From: a virus
Reading direction: 5' to 3' (one strand)
Virus record (IMG/VR): IMGVR_UViG_3300042392_000527
Coordinates: 1-32,508 of that record
DNA length: 32,508 bases
Shown here: positions 19,012 through 24,186 of the stretch, piece by piece
Layout of the letters: each line of letters starts with the position of its first letter
How positions within the stretch are numbered: the first letter of the stretch is position 1
The notes under the pieces: model-generated
Told to the model about the DNA's origin: nothing
The model's database searches: none
What the model saw: the letters and a program-made list of their open reading frames with translations, nothing else
Made by a program: the position numbers and the translations under genes

Positions 19012-19178
19012 TATTTCTTTCCTTTGCTTCGAGAAGCAGCCATATTATCAACCAAGTTCGGATAAGGGCGACCAGCCTTCTTAGCACGAGCTTTCGCAAC
19101 AACTTTCTGCCCAGGGGTTAACGGCTTCGACTTCTTACTCGGATTAGGTTTATCCCAAACATTCTTTTTCTCAGCCAT
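19011..19178 (-). CDS. Small Lys-rich protein, first gene of the late operon (55 aa)
   Basis: I start it at the ATG at 19178 (MAEKKNVWDKPNPSKKSKPL), because the five residues before it in the frame are hydrophobic and unlikely. It continues with TPGQKVVAKARAKKAGRPYPN and ends RSKGKK. About a third of the residues are Lys or Arg. It is the first gene of the structural operon after the large non-coding region. No strong Shine-Dalgarno is visible. Similar short basic proteins occur next to phage terminases, with unknown function. Confidence 0.78.
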   Translation of the reverse strand: MAEKKNVWDKPNPSKKSKPLTPGQKVVAKARAKKAGRPYPNLVDNMAASRSKGKK

Positions 19179-19227
19179 AAAAAACAATACCACAACCTGC
19201 TACACTCAACCACGCAAGTGAATCAAG

Positions 19228-19483
19228 ACCTCCACGATGGGAATCGTCAAGGCAACCAAGGCCACATAGGGAATTGCACTCTGTTGGTATTTCACACCAG
19301 GGAACTGGGGTAGATGAACCCTGCAATCAAGTCAACAACGAGACATTTGAAGACCCCTATTGCGTCAGAGGTTCAAGCAGCGCGATCAACGACTCAAGAT
19401 CAAACACTTCGGGTGTCGGCTAAAACAAACTGGCTACGGCGACCCTGGTATCACACCGATACCTAAACCGTGGGGGGAAGCCA
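19228..19483 (+). ncRNA. Candidate structured non-coding RNA
   Basis: Several stems can be drawn. CCT-ACGAT pairs with ATCGT-AGG around a GGGA tetraloop (19,229-19,252). CCAG-GGAA-CTGG (19,297-19,308) lies inside an ATTG/CAAT closing stem. TTTGAA pairs with TTCAAG (19,346-19,377). ACAC pairs with GTGT around TTCGG (19,404-19,416). A three-part nested element has TGGCT/AGCCA (19,431-19,483), ACGG/CCGT and GGTATC/GATACC. The two GNRA loops exist only on the plus strand, so the RNA may run opposite to all genes. It could instead be a leader of the late operon. No known RNA family was identified, and no promoter is obvious. Confidence 0.35.
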
Positions 19484-19873
19484 ACACCAAACCCACGATC
19501 AACAAGACACCACTAACGCCCCTCGCTACGCATCGGGTTGTTCACACAAAACCACCCAGCCAACCCACACAAAAAACCAAACCAACCGATGCATAAAAGA
19601 GTGACACCGTACAAACACAGTAATGTATATACCCCCCGAGGGGGACGTGGGGCAGACCCCCGGTTGTGTATGGGCCGTGAGCGCGAACGTAGGGAGTGCG
19701 ATACGGAACTGGTGTGCGCCGAACGAAGTGAGGTTCGAGCACAGCAGAAATGTGGGGTATGTGTTTGGTAAGTGGGGGTGTGGTCGGCATGTGCAGCTTG
19801 AATGCCATCCACATTCGCAAAGCCTGCGTGTGTGATGGTTTACGCCTATACAGTCATGGTGTGTGCAATGTGC

Positions 19874-20018
19874 GAGCGTTGCGAGCTGGTATGCCCGAGC
19901 GTGAGCGAGGTGGTGTGGTTTTGTGGTGTGAGCGTAGCGAGCTCGTTTGGGTCAGCGTAGCGAGCCTTTGCTCTTGCCGAACGTAGTGAGGTGAGAGGTC
20001 GAGATCGAGCGTAGCGAT
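19874..20018 (+). repeat. Array of GAGCGTAGCGAG-type repeats (iteron-like)
   Basis: Six copies of a 12-nt element lie in one orientation, starting at 19,874, 19,897, 19,930, 19,953, 19,979 and 20,007. The steps are 23, 33, 23, 26 and 28 nt. Sequences vary around GAGCGTAGCGAG (for example GAGCGTTGCGAG, CAGCGTAGCGAG, GAACGTAGTGAG). Two more diverged copies lie at 19,685 and 19,721, and one inverted copy is near 19,522. The unit is close to a mirror repeat (GAGCG then GCGAG). The array ends next to an AT-rich tract, an arrangement seen at iteron-type replication origins. Confidence 0.6.
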
Positions 20019-20026
20019 GATCGGAT

Positions 20027-20051
20027 GCGCCGAAGGCGCGAAAATTTTTTT
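20027..20051 (+). terminator. Terminator-like hairpin on the plus strand
   Basis: GCGCC-GAA-GGCGC (20,027-20,039) is followed after five bases by seven T residues on the plus strand. No gene is read in that direction, so if it works it would end a non-coding plus-strand transcript. The gap between stem and T-tract makes it less than ideal. The A/T run also belongs to the AT-rich stretch beside the repeat array. Confidence 0.35.
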
Positions 20052-20074
20052 GGTATATAGCTGCATATGCAACG

Positions 20075-20108
20075 AAAGCCCCCCACCCTTGTATAGGTGA
20101 GGGGCTTT
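20075..20108 (-). terminator. Terminator hairpin at the end of the early operon
   Basis: AAAGCCCC pairs with GGGGCTTT and, after one mismatch, CACC pairs with GGTG, giving a 12-bp stem with an 8-nt loop. It begins 13 nt after the stop of the last early gene. On the minus strand the stem ends in CTTT with only three T residues, so it is a moderate intrinsic terminator; it is nearly symmetrical and might act in both directions. Confidence 0.75.
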
Positions 20109-20120
20109 GCTGGTGGGGTT

Positions 20121-20273
20121 TTATTTTGTGCCGTAGGTGCTTTCTAAGTGTCCTTGCTCAATTCCCCAATTAATTATGTCTTGCAGATTTTTTCTGAATG
20201 CTTGTGCTTGTGTCATTCCTTCTTCACGGTATTTCTGATAGTTGTCGGGCTTTGGTGTTTGGTTGTTTTTCAT
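20121..20273 (-). CDS. Small hypothetical protein, leaderless start likely (50 aa)
   Basis: The product is MKNNQTPKPDNYQKYREEGM, then TQAQAFRKNLQDIINWGIEQ and a short tail: a hydrophilic helical protein with no recognised domain. A longer frame exists upstream, but a strong promoter ends only 6 nt before this ATG, so the transcript should begin at or next to the start codon. No Shine-Dalgarno is present, which agrees with leaderless translation, a common mode in Actinobacteria. It is the last gene before the terminator at 20,075-20,108. Confidence 0.72.
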   Translation of the reverse strand: MKNNQTPKPDNYQKYREEGMTQAQAFRKNLQDIINWGIEQGHLESTYGTK

Positions 20274-20279
20274 GTGTTG

Positions 20280-20308
20280 ATTGTATGTTATGGGTGTGTC
20301 AAAGTCAA
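20280..20308 (-). promoter_or_regulatory. Sigma70-like promoter with TTGACACACCCA element
   Basis: On the minus strand TTGACT (20,303-20,308) and TACAAT (20,280-20,285) are separated by exactly 17 nt, close to consensus. The -10 ends 6 nt before the ATG at 20,273, predicting a leaderless mRNA. The spacer contains TTGACACACCCA (20,291-20,302), which recurs at 26,331-26,342 and 29,920-29,931 and may be an operator or activator site. Confidence 0.75.
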
Positions 20309-20314
20309 GTTTTG

Positions 20315-20440
20315 TTATCGGTTGTTTCGGCGTATTGCTAGGGCTGTGAGGATTACTACGGCCAAGATTGTGATTGTTACGCCATCCATAAACCCTGCAG
20401 GGTTTGCTACGCATGATCTGGCGATTTCGTTGGTTAGCAT
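20315..20440 (-). CDS. Single-span membrane protein (41 aa)
   Basis: The product has a short N-terminal part (MLTNEIARSCVANPAGFMDG), one hydrophobic helix (VTITILAVVILTALAI, ~21-36) and a basic end (RRNNR), suggesting N-out/C-in insertion. The ATG at 20,440 overlaps the end of the Cys-rich gene by 7 nt. The coding DNA of the helix resembles that of another one-helix protein at 23,003-23,194. A holin-like or accessory lysis role is possible but not supported by position, since the endolysin is far away. Confidence 0.68.
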   Translation of the reverse strand: MLTNEIARSCVANPAGFMDGVTITILAVVILTALAIRRNNR

Positions 20441-20670
20441 TGGCAGTCCCTCGCATAATCTCGGCATCGTGTGCATCGTCCGTCTTCGGTCATTCCTGGG
20501 GCGCAGTTTGAGCACCAGTCGGCCGCCATGCCGTTAATGATTGGAACGTTGAGCTGTTCGCAATAGTCGCAGGTTGTGAAGAGTTCTCCACACTCACAGA
20601 AGCCACAAGACGGCTCATCGCATTCTGGGCATATCGTGCAATTCGACTCGGCGCATCTTGTGCAGTTCAT
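20434..20670 (-). CDS. Extremely Cys-rich multi-zinc-ribbon protein (78 aa)
   Basis: Sixteen of 78 residues are cysteine, mostly in CxxC pairs (CTRC, CTIC, CDYC, CSNC, CTRC), with CGFCEC and a terminal CQC. This could hold about four zinc ions as tandem ribbons or knuckles. Such modules mediate contacts with nucleic acids or proteins; no enzyme signature is present. The ATG at 20,670 overlaps the GP88 stop (ATGA), which fixes the start and discards an upstream extension. Iron-sulfur binding is an alternative. Confidence 0.82.
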   Translation of the reverse strand: MNCTRCAESNCTICPECDEPSCGFCECGELFTTCDYCEQLNVPIINGMAADWCSNCAPGMTEDGRCTRCRDYARDCQC

Positions 20671-21539
20671 TTGGTTGCTCCTTTGTTGAGTTTGGATGCT
20701 TGTTGAATCATGGGATGCCATGGTTTCATTGTGTGTTTACGGCGAAGGATGACCACCGAGCCGACTGGGTCGGCTGTTCGGTCGTCGGTTTGGTCGCCAT
20801 CTACGGTCGGCATGTTTCCCCACGTTGAAGGAATCGGCCGCCACCCTTCTTTAGTTTTTCCGGAACGGATAGAAACAACTACGGCAAGATTTCTGCGCGC
20901 TTGCTTTGCGTTTTCGATTTCCTGTGCTGTTGTCTTTTCGCTGATCGAGTACGTTAGGCGATAATTTCCTGGGAGCGTGTTTGCAGGGCGTGAACGTGTG
21001 GTGTGTTTTGTGTAGTCGTAGTACTCGATGGAATAGGTGAACTCCATGAACGATTTGAATACGCGTTCCCATCGGATATCGGAATAAGTGTTTAGACGGA
21101 CAAGAGACTCGCCATCTGTGTACTCGTGGATAATTGTTAACTCTTCCATGAGTAGTAGGAGGAACTCATACGGATGATTCATCATAAAGTTAGTTTTAGC
21201 GAGTCGACTATTCATGGTTGAACTAAAGGAGCCATTGCCCGAGAACGCGACACACGTTTCAGCGCAAGAATCCGAGAACGCGCAAACATTGCCAAGGCCG
21301 GAGAACGTTGCAGGTAATAACGCGAGTCCGTAGGTTGGGATGCTGTTTTTTTCTAGTTTGCTTATGCTTTGCGTGAGTAGTTTGCCTGGGCTTTTTATTC
21401 CGTAACTAGCACGTACCTGACGATAGACAACGCGCGCGCGTTCTGTGTCTTCGATGTATTCGTTACGTGTCTGTAGTTGGTTCTCGTATTTCAAAAAAGC
21501 AGCGCGCAGGCTTTTCTCGATTTGGTTTGGTGTTTTCAT
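20667..21539 (-). CDS. GP88-family protein (290 aa)
   Basis: The sequence matches the actinobacteriophage GP88 family: SKLEKNSIPTYGLALLPA (~48-65), the Cys-rich core NVCAFSDSCAETCVAFSGNG, an RLNTYSDIRWE block, EYYDYTKH, and NYRLTYSISEKT. Family members are found in mycobacteriophages such as L5. I know of no established biochemical function; the conserved Cys cluster suggests metal or Fe-S binding. I start at the ATG at 21,539, which forms an ATGA overlap with the upstream gene; a longer frame without conserved residues was rejected. Confidence 0.88.
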   Translation of the reverse strand: MKTPNQIEKSLRAAFLKYENQLQTRNEYIEDTERARVVYRQVRASYGIKSPGKLLTQSISKLEKNSIPTYGLALLPATFSGLGNVCAFSDSCAETCVAFSGNGSFSSTMNSRLAKTNFMMNHPYEFLLLLMEELTIIHEYTDGESLVRLNTYSDIRWERVFKSFMEFTYSIEYYDYTKHTTRSRPANTLPGNYRLTYSISEKTTAQEIENAKQARRNLAVVVSIRSGKTKEGWRPIPSTWGNMPTVDGDQTDDRTADPVGSVVILRRKHTMKPWHPMIQQASKLNKGATK

Positions 21540-21787
21540 TTTGTTTCTACTTTCATTTGTTGGATTACTTCTGCTAGTGCGTCTTCGACGGTGGTGCATG
21601 TTGTGACGTGACTCCAATACGACTGCCAGTTTGTTAGTCCGTCGATGGTTTGCCAATAGCGAGCCCATGCGAACTCGTACGCGTGGCGTTCGTTGGTAAA
21701 CGTGATTTTGAGGAATCGCGCATACTCTATTTCTTTAGGGCCGGTTGGGTCGCCGACTCCTTCGAGGATTTGGTAGGTGCTTTTCAT
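21536..21787 (-). CDS. Hypothetical protein (83 aa)
   Basis: The product starts MKSTYQILEGVGDPTGPKEI and contains RFLKITFTNERHAYEFAWARYWQT, then a helix with an acidic C-terminal half (VEDALAEVIQQMKVETK). It looks like a small alpha/beta domain. The ATG at 21,787 has a GAAAGCGAG purine stretch in front; the extra 13 residues available upstream overlap the previous gene and lack such a site. It is coupled to GP88 by ATGA. No function is recognised. Confidence 0.75.
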   Translation of the reverse strand: MKSTYQILEGVGDPTGPKEIEYARFLKITFTNERHAYEFAWARYWQTIDGLTNWQSYWSHVTTCTTVEDALAEVIQQMKVETK

Positions 21788-21801
21788 TTTTTGCTCGCTT
21801 T

Positions 21802-22191
21802 CTATGCTCGGCTGTATCGATTGCATGGGCTTACTACATGAGTGAGATATCCATCGATGACTATCGCTAAATGTCGCGCTGTGTCGTCGTTTACTTTGGT
21901 GTAGTGGGCGCGTAGTTCTTCGAACGTCTGCACGATTTCGCCAGTTTCTACGCTGTTTGCTTCGCAGTCAAGTTTCGCTTCGTCACATTCTGAGCATGGA
22001 GGGTGGTTGAATTCTGAAACGCTTACAACGGCGCGTCCTGCGTCGTGTTCCAGCTGAGAAACATTTCCGTATGAGTTCGGTTCGTTGTCGTTGTATTGGC
22101 GCGCGATGTCGTGCGCTTGGCTTTCGTTGTTTGCTTCGATTAGTAATAGGTACTCTGTACCTATTACTACCTCTACTATGTATTGTTGCAT
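21802..22191 (-). CDS. Hypothetical alpha/beta protein with Cys cluster (129 aa)
   Basis: The N-terminal part (MQQYIVEVVIGTEYLLLIEA, then ESQAHDIARQYNDNEPNSYG) resembles small beta-alpha domains common in phages. A CSECDEAKLDC segment follows, then a helical C-terminus. Two starts are possible: GTG at 22,224, placed 6 nt after a promoter -10, or ATG at 22,191. I prefer the ATG, because the 33 nt between them can form a hairpin (GTGGC-AATCAC-GCCAC) followed by AAAGAAAGAG before the ATG. Function is unknown. Confidence 0.75.
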   Translation of the reverse strand: MQQYIVEVVIGTEYLLLIEANNESQAHDIARQYNDNEPNSYGNVSQLEHDAGRAVVSVSEFNHPPCSECDEAKLDCEANSVETGEIVQTFEELRAHYTKVNDDTARHLAIVIDGYLTHVVSPCNRYSRA

Positions 22192-22207
22192 GGTGTCTCT
22201 TTCTTTA

Positions 22208-22223
22208 GGTGGCGTGATTGCCA
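22208..22223 (-). promoter_or_regulatory. Hairpin in the mRNA leader before the 22,191 start
   Basis: On the minus strand GTGGC-AATCAC-GCCAC occupies 22,224 to 22,209, directly at the predicted transcription start. A 5'-terminal stem-loop of this kind can protect an mRNA from decay. A similar hairpin lies at the predicted start of the transcript at 23,722. Confidence 0.4.
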
Positions 22224-22230
22224 CGAAAGA

Positions 22231-22259
22231 ATTCTCCCATGATCTGGGCCGCAGGTCAA
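22231..22259 (-). promoter_or_regulatory. Sigma70-like promoter
   Basis: On the minus strand TTGACC (22,254-22,259) and GAGAAT (22,231-22,236) are separated by 17 nt. It stands in a ~250-nt gap and would drive the genes from 22,191 down to 20,315. The same gap holds a GC-rich inverted repeat (GCGCGC-GTA-GCGCGC, 22,293-22,307), possibly a terminator without a T-tract for the upstream unit. Confidence 0.6.
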
Positions 22260-22442
22260 GTTATTAGCATTCGGACATGTTTTAGATTTGGGGCGCGCGT
22301 AGCGCGCTGATTTGGTCGGCGACTTGGCGTTTCGATTCGGTTGCGCTTTGTTTTAGATCTGGTGGGGCTGTGTTGCGTTGTGTCGGGGCGTGGTGCAACC
22401 ATTAGAGAGCAAAACGAGCTTGCGAGTGCGCTAGAAGAAAAA

Positions 22443-23006
22443 TTAAAGACTGCGAAAAAGTTTTGCAAACAACCGAGAAATTAAAGATTGAGATTGTCTA
22501 GAAACTTGAGAAACCGAATCAGGAAAATGCAAAACAAAAGGTGCAGTAGAAACTTGACTAGAGAAAGTGTCAGTAGAAACCTGGTGCTTGTTTGTAACAA
22601 CACTTGAAGGGTGGTCGGCGGCAGTAGCATCGGAAGCCGAATTGTGGCGCGCCAGGCTTTGACGTGTGACACGGTTGCCGGCGACATGAAAGTAAGCATC
22701 GGAAGCTGGATTTTCGATAAGCAAAGTGTGAACGGCCAGAATCATGTCTGGGGCAATTCTGCGATCTCCGAGTTTAAATGTGGGTGTAAAAATTGATGTT
22801 GTGATGCCGGCTTTGTTTGTTTTGAATCCAAAAATTATGTGTGTGTCTGGGTTAATTTTGAAAGTGACCATAGCTGTGCCATCGGAAGTTTGACCGATGA
22901 CTCTGTCGGAGTTTGGATCGAGATGGAACGATAAACTTATTTTGCTTGAATAAAAATAAGTTGTGGTTCGGTTAAGAATTTGAAGTAATTCTTTTTGGGT
23001 TTTCAT
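22443..23006 (-). CDS. Hypothetical protein (187 aa)
   Basis: The N-terminal ~120 residues look like a folded domain (MKTQKELLQILNRTTTYFYS, FHLDPNSDRVIGQTSDGTAM, THIIFGFKTNKAGITT, GDRRIAPDMILAVHTLLIEN). The C-terminal ~65 residues are Ser/Thr/Val-rich and probably flexible, with repeated Q-V-S motifs. No known domain is seen. The ATG at 23,006 overlaps the preceding stop (ATGA), so the long upstream extension of this frame is not used. It is followed by a ~250-nt gap that contains a new promoter. Confidence 0.72.
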   Translation of the reverse strand: MKTQKELLQILNRTTTYFYSSKISLSFHLDPNSDRVIGQTSDGTAMVTFKINPDTHIIFGFKTNKAGITTSIFTPTFKLGDRRIAPDMILAVHTLLIENPASDAYFHVAGNRVTRQSLARHNSASDATAADHPSSVVTNKHQVSTDTFSSQVSTAPFVLHFPDSVSQVSRQSQSLISRLFAKLFRSL

Positions 23007-23194
23007 TTTGTTTTCTTTAGAAACATGGCTGCAAGGGCAATGAGGATTACTACGCCGAAGCCTATGGATGGTGTGGTGTTTTCGGTGGTTGTTGGTTTGT
23101 GGATTGATTGTGTTACAGCTTTGAGGTTGTAGCATTCTTGGTTGATCGGGTCGTATTCTGGATAGTGGGTGTCGGGGCAAAGTGGGTGGTTCAT
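23003..23194 (-). CDS. Single-span membrane protein (63 aa)
   Basis: The N-terminal 40 residues are polar with two Cys (MNHPLCPDTHYPEYDPINQE, then CYNLKAV); one hydrophobic helix follows (IGFGVVILIALAAMFL, ~44-59), then KKTK. The basic end suggests C-in, N-out topology. The ATG is coupled by ATGA to the upstream gene. Its helix (VVILIALA) and its DNA resemble the 41-residue membrane protein at 20,315-20,440 (VVILTALA). Role unknown. Confidence 0.72.
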   Translation of the reverse strand: MNHPLCPDTHYPEYDPINQECYNLKAVTQSIHKPTTTENTTPSIGFGVVILIALAAMFLKKTK

Positions 23195-23454
23195 TGTGGT
23201 TGCCCCAGATCTTCTAATCCGATGTCGGTGCTGACTACACGATTGCCACAGACAAGCTTGAGAGAGCCTGTGAGCCACGCTTCACGGCATTGTGGGTCAA
23301 CGTGGCGTAGTGCGTGGTAGGCGCGTAGGAATGCCGATTCGATAATTGCGGCTTCGTCTGACATTGCTGTAAAACCGACGTGCTGTTGGCATCCTGGGAT
23401 TACAGCTGTGAGTTGGTAGATTTCACCAACATAGGTTCTTGCTAAACCTGACAT
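23191..23454 (-). CDS. Hypothetical protein (87 aa)
   Basis: The product reads MSGLARTYVGEIYQLTAVIP, then GCQQHVGFTAMSDEAAIIESAFLR and onward, with three Cys (in PGCQQ, DPQCRE and LVCGN). The middle helix and flanking strands suggest a small alpha/beta domain. It starts 2 nt after the upstream stop and ends in an ATGA overlap with the membrane protein gene. No family is recognised. Confidence 0.75.
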   Translation of the reverse strand: MSGLARTYVGEIYQLTAVIPGCQQHVGFTAMSDEAAIIESAFLRAYHALRHVDPQCREAWLTGSLKLVCGNRVVSTDIGLEDLGQPQ

Positions 23455-23456
23455 GT

Positions 23457-23687
23457 TTAGTCCACCTTTCTTGTTGAACGATTTGTGTTGTCGGGATAAA
23501 AGTTTTGAACATTGTGTGCGAAGTTGATGAGTCGCCAGTAACGACCGTTTACTTTGCGAAACAGGATCATATGTTCGTCTTGCATGAACCAGCCTGTTGT
23601 TTCTCTCCAGTCACGCTTGTCACGGTCAAAGTGAACTAGTCGGCCGCGCTGTGGCGTGTCGTTGAGTGATGTCGTAATGCTGTCCAT
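23457..23687 (-). CDS. Hypothetical protein (76 aa)
   Basis: The start at 23,687 is set by GGAAGGG 6-12 nt upstream; the in-frame ATG five codons earlier overlaps that site. The product is rich in aromatic and charged residues (RLVHFDRDKRDWRETTGWFM, then HMILFRKVNGRYWRLINF), suggesting a small beta-barrel-like fold. It is the first gene behind the promoter at 23,729-23,757. No function is recognised. Confidence 0.75.
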   Translation of the reverse strand: MDSITTSLNDTPQRGRLVHFDRDKRDWRETTGWFMQDEHMILFRKVNGRYWRLINFAHNVQNFYPDNTNRSTRKVD

Positions 23688-23708
23688 CGGAGTCCCTTCC
23701 AATATGTA

Positions 23709-23720
23709 CGCCTTTTGGCG
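23709..23720 (-). promoter_or_regulatory. Hairpin at the 5' end of the 23,687 transcript
   Basis: CGCC-AAAA-GGCG on the minus strand begins within about 3 nt of the predicted transcription start and precedes the Shine-Dalgarno. It probably forms a 5'-terminal stem-loop in the mRNA. Confidence 0.4.
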
Positions 23721-23728
23721 ATACAGAT

Positions 23729-23757
23729 ATCTAAACAGAAGGGTGCAGCAATGTCAA
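23729..23757 (-). promoter_or_regulatory. Sigma70-like promoter
   Basis: On the minus strand TTGACA (23,752-23,757) and TTAGAT (23,729-23,734) are spaced by 17 nt. The site lies just before the WhiB stop codon is passed, so WhiB and the following genes can be transcribed separately. The -35 is a perfect consensus. Confidence 0.7.
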
Positions 23758-23758
23758 G

Positions 23759-24070
23759 TCATTTATTGAGGAACTCTGAAACCCAATCCCTGTAAGGGTT
23801 TGCCGAGTTCAGGTTGGTTCGTTCTCTGGGGGAATGGCCACCAAACATTCCGAACCTGCGCCATTGGTAGCGTTCATGATGCATGGCGAAGGCAAGACAT
23901 TGTGCGCTCACGTCACAGCTGTTACAGAACGATCGAGCCTGGTCATATACCTTGGGGCTGGACTGATGTGATTCTTCGGGGAAGAAAACTTCTAACGGTA
24001 ACGCTTTGCACGCGGCTTTCTCTTGCCAGTTGACTTTGGCGTACTCGTTATTTTTCGATGTTGATGACAT
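23759..24070 (-). CDS. WhiB-family transcriptional regulator (103 aa)
   Basis: The four cluster-binding cysteines are present: C21, then C49-x2-C52-x5-C58 (FCNSCDVSAQCLAF). They are followed by RRFGMFGGHSPRER, the turn motif normally written G-V/I-WGG with a basic segment after it. WhiB proteins bind a [4Fe-4S] cluster and act with the main sigma factor at actinobacterial promoters; they are restricted to Actinobacteria and their phages. The ATG at 24,070 gives a normal length. Its 5' end overlaps another Cys-rich gene by 79 nt in a different frame. It may redirect host or phage transcription. Confidence 0.92.
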   Translation of the reverse strand: MSSTSKNNEYAKVNWQEKAACKALPLEVFFPEESHQSSPKVYDQARSFCNSCDVSAQCLAFAMHHERYQWRRFGMFGGHSPRERTNLNSANPYRDWVSEFLNK

Positions 24071-24186
24071 ATGCAAGGGCAATTCTGGTGTACTTCAAGT
24101 GGATATTTAATTAGTGCGCGAGCGACTGTTCCACAATGGGTGCAGTCCGGATGGGCGCGTGTGAATTCAAAAGGTTCGATCAACAT
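23992..24186 (-). CDS. Small Cys-rich protein overlapping WhiB (64 aa)
   Basis: The product has CTHC (~15-18) and CPCIC (~36-40) with nearby His residues, so it can bind one metal ion, followed by a basic tail (TGKRKPRAKRYR). The ATG at 24,186 lies inside the last codons of the methyltransferase gene (20-nt overlap), and its 3' end overlaps WhiB by 79 nt. The metal-site pattern supports a true gene, but the long overlap lowers certainty. It could bind nucleic acid; no family name is known to me. Confidence 0.65.
   Translation of the reverse strand: MLIEPFEFTRAHPDCTHCGTVARALIKYPLEVHQNCPCICHQHRKITSTPKSTGKRKPRAKRYR

Larger units (their letters stand above)
19179..20120. other. Large gene-free region between early and structural operons
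   Basis: No convincing coding frame is present on either strand over about 940 bases; open frames here are short and of biased composition. From low to high coordinates it holds: a stretch (19,228-19,483) with nested stems; a quieter A/C-rich part (19,484-19,620); G/C-rich short hairpins (CCCCC-CGA-GGGGG at about 19,631-19,643 and GGGGCAGACCCC a few bases on); a repeat array (19,685-20,018); a hairpin with T-tract on the plus strand (20,027-20,051); an AT-rich stretch; and a terminator hairpin at 20,075-20,108. A late promoter should lie here, but no clear one is visible. Confidence 0.8.

Noticed and set aside
19260-19400. tRNA or tmRNA gene
   Set aside because: A GAGGTTCAAG stretch and a GGGTTCAT stretch recall T-arms, but no acceptor stem, D-arm or anticodon arm can be placed at proper distances on either strand.
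19874-20018. CRISPR array
   Set aside because: Repeats are only 12 nt, imperfect and unevenly spaced, and spacers are 11-21 nt; no cas genes are present.
19513-20072. Several open frames of 60-100 codons on both strands
   Set aside because: They arise from the repeat array and GC-rich hairpins, overlap each other in many frames, and show no domain-like sequence.
22256-22405. Small basic frame in the gap before 22,443
   Set aside because: No ribosome site, biased Arg/Thr/Pro composition, and it runs through a promoter and a GC-rich inverted repeat.
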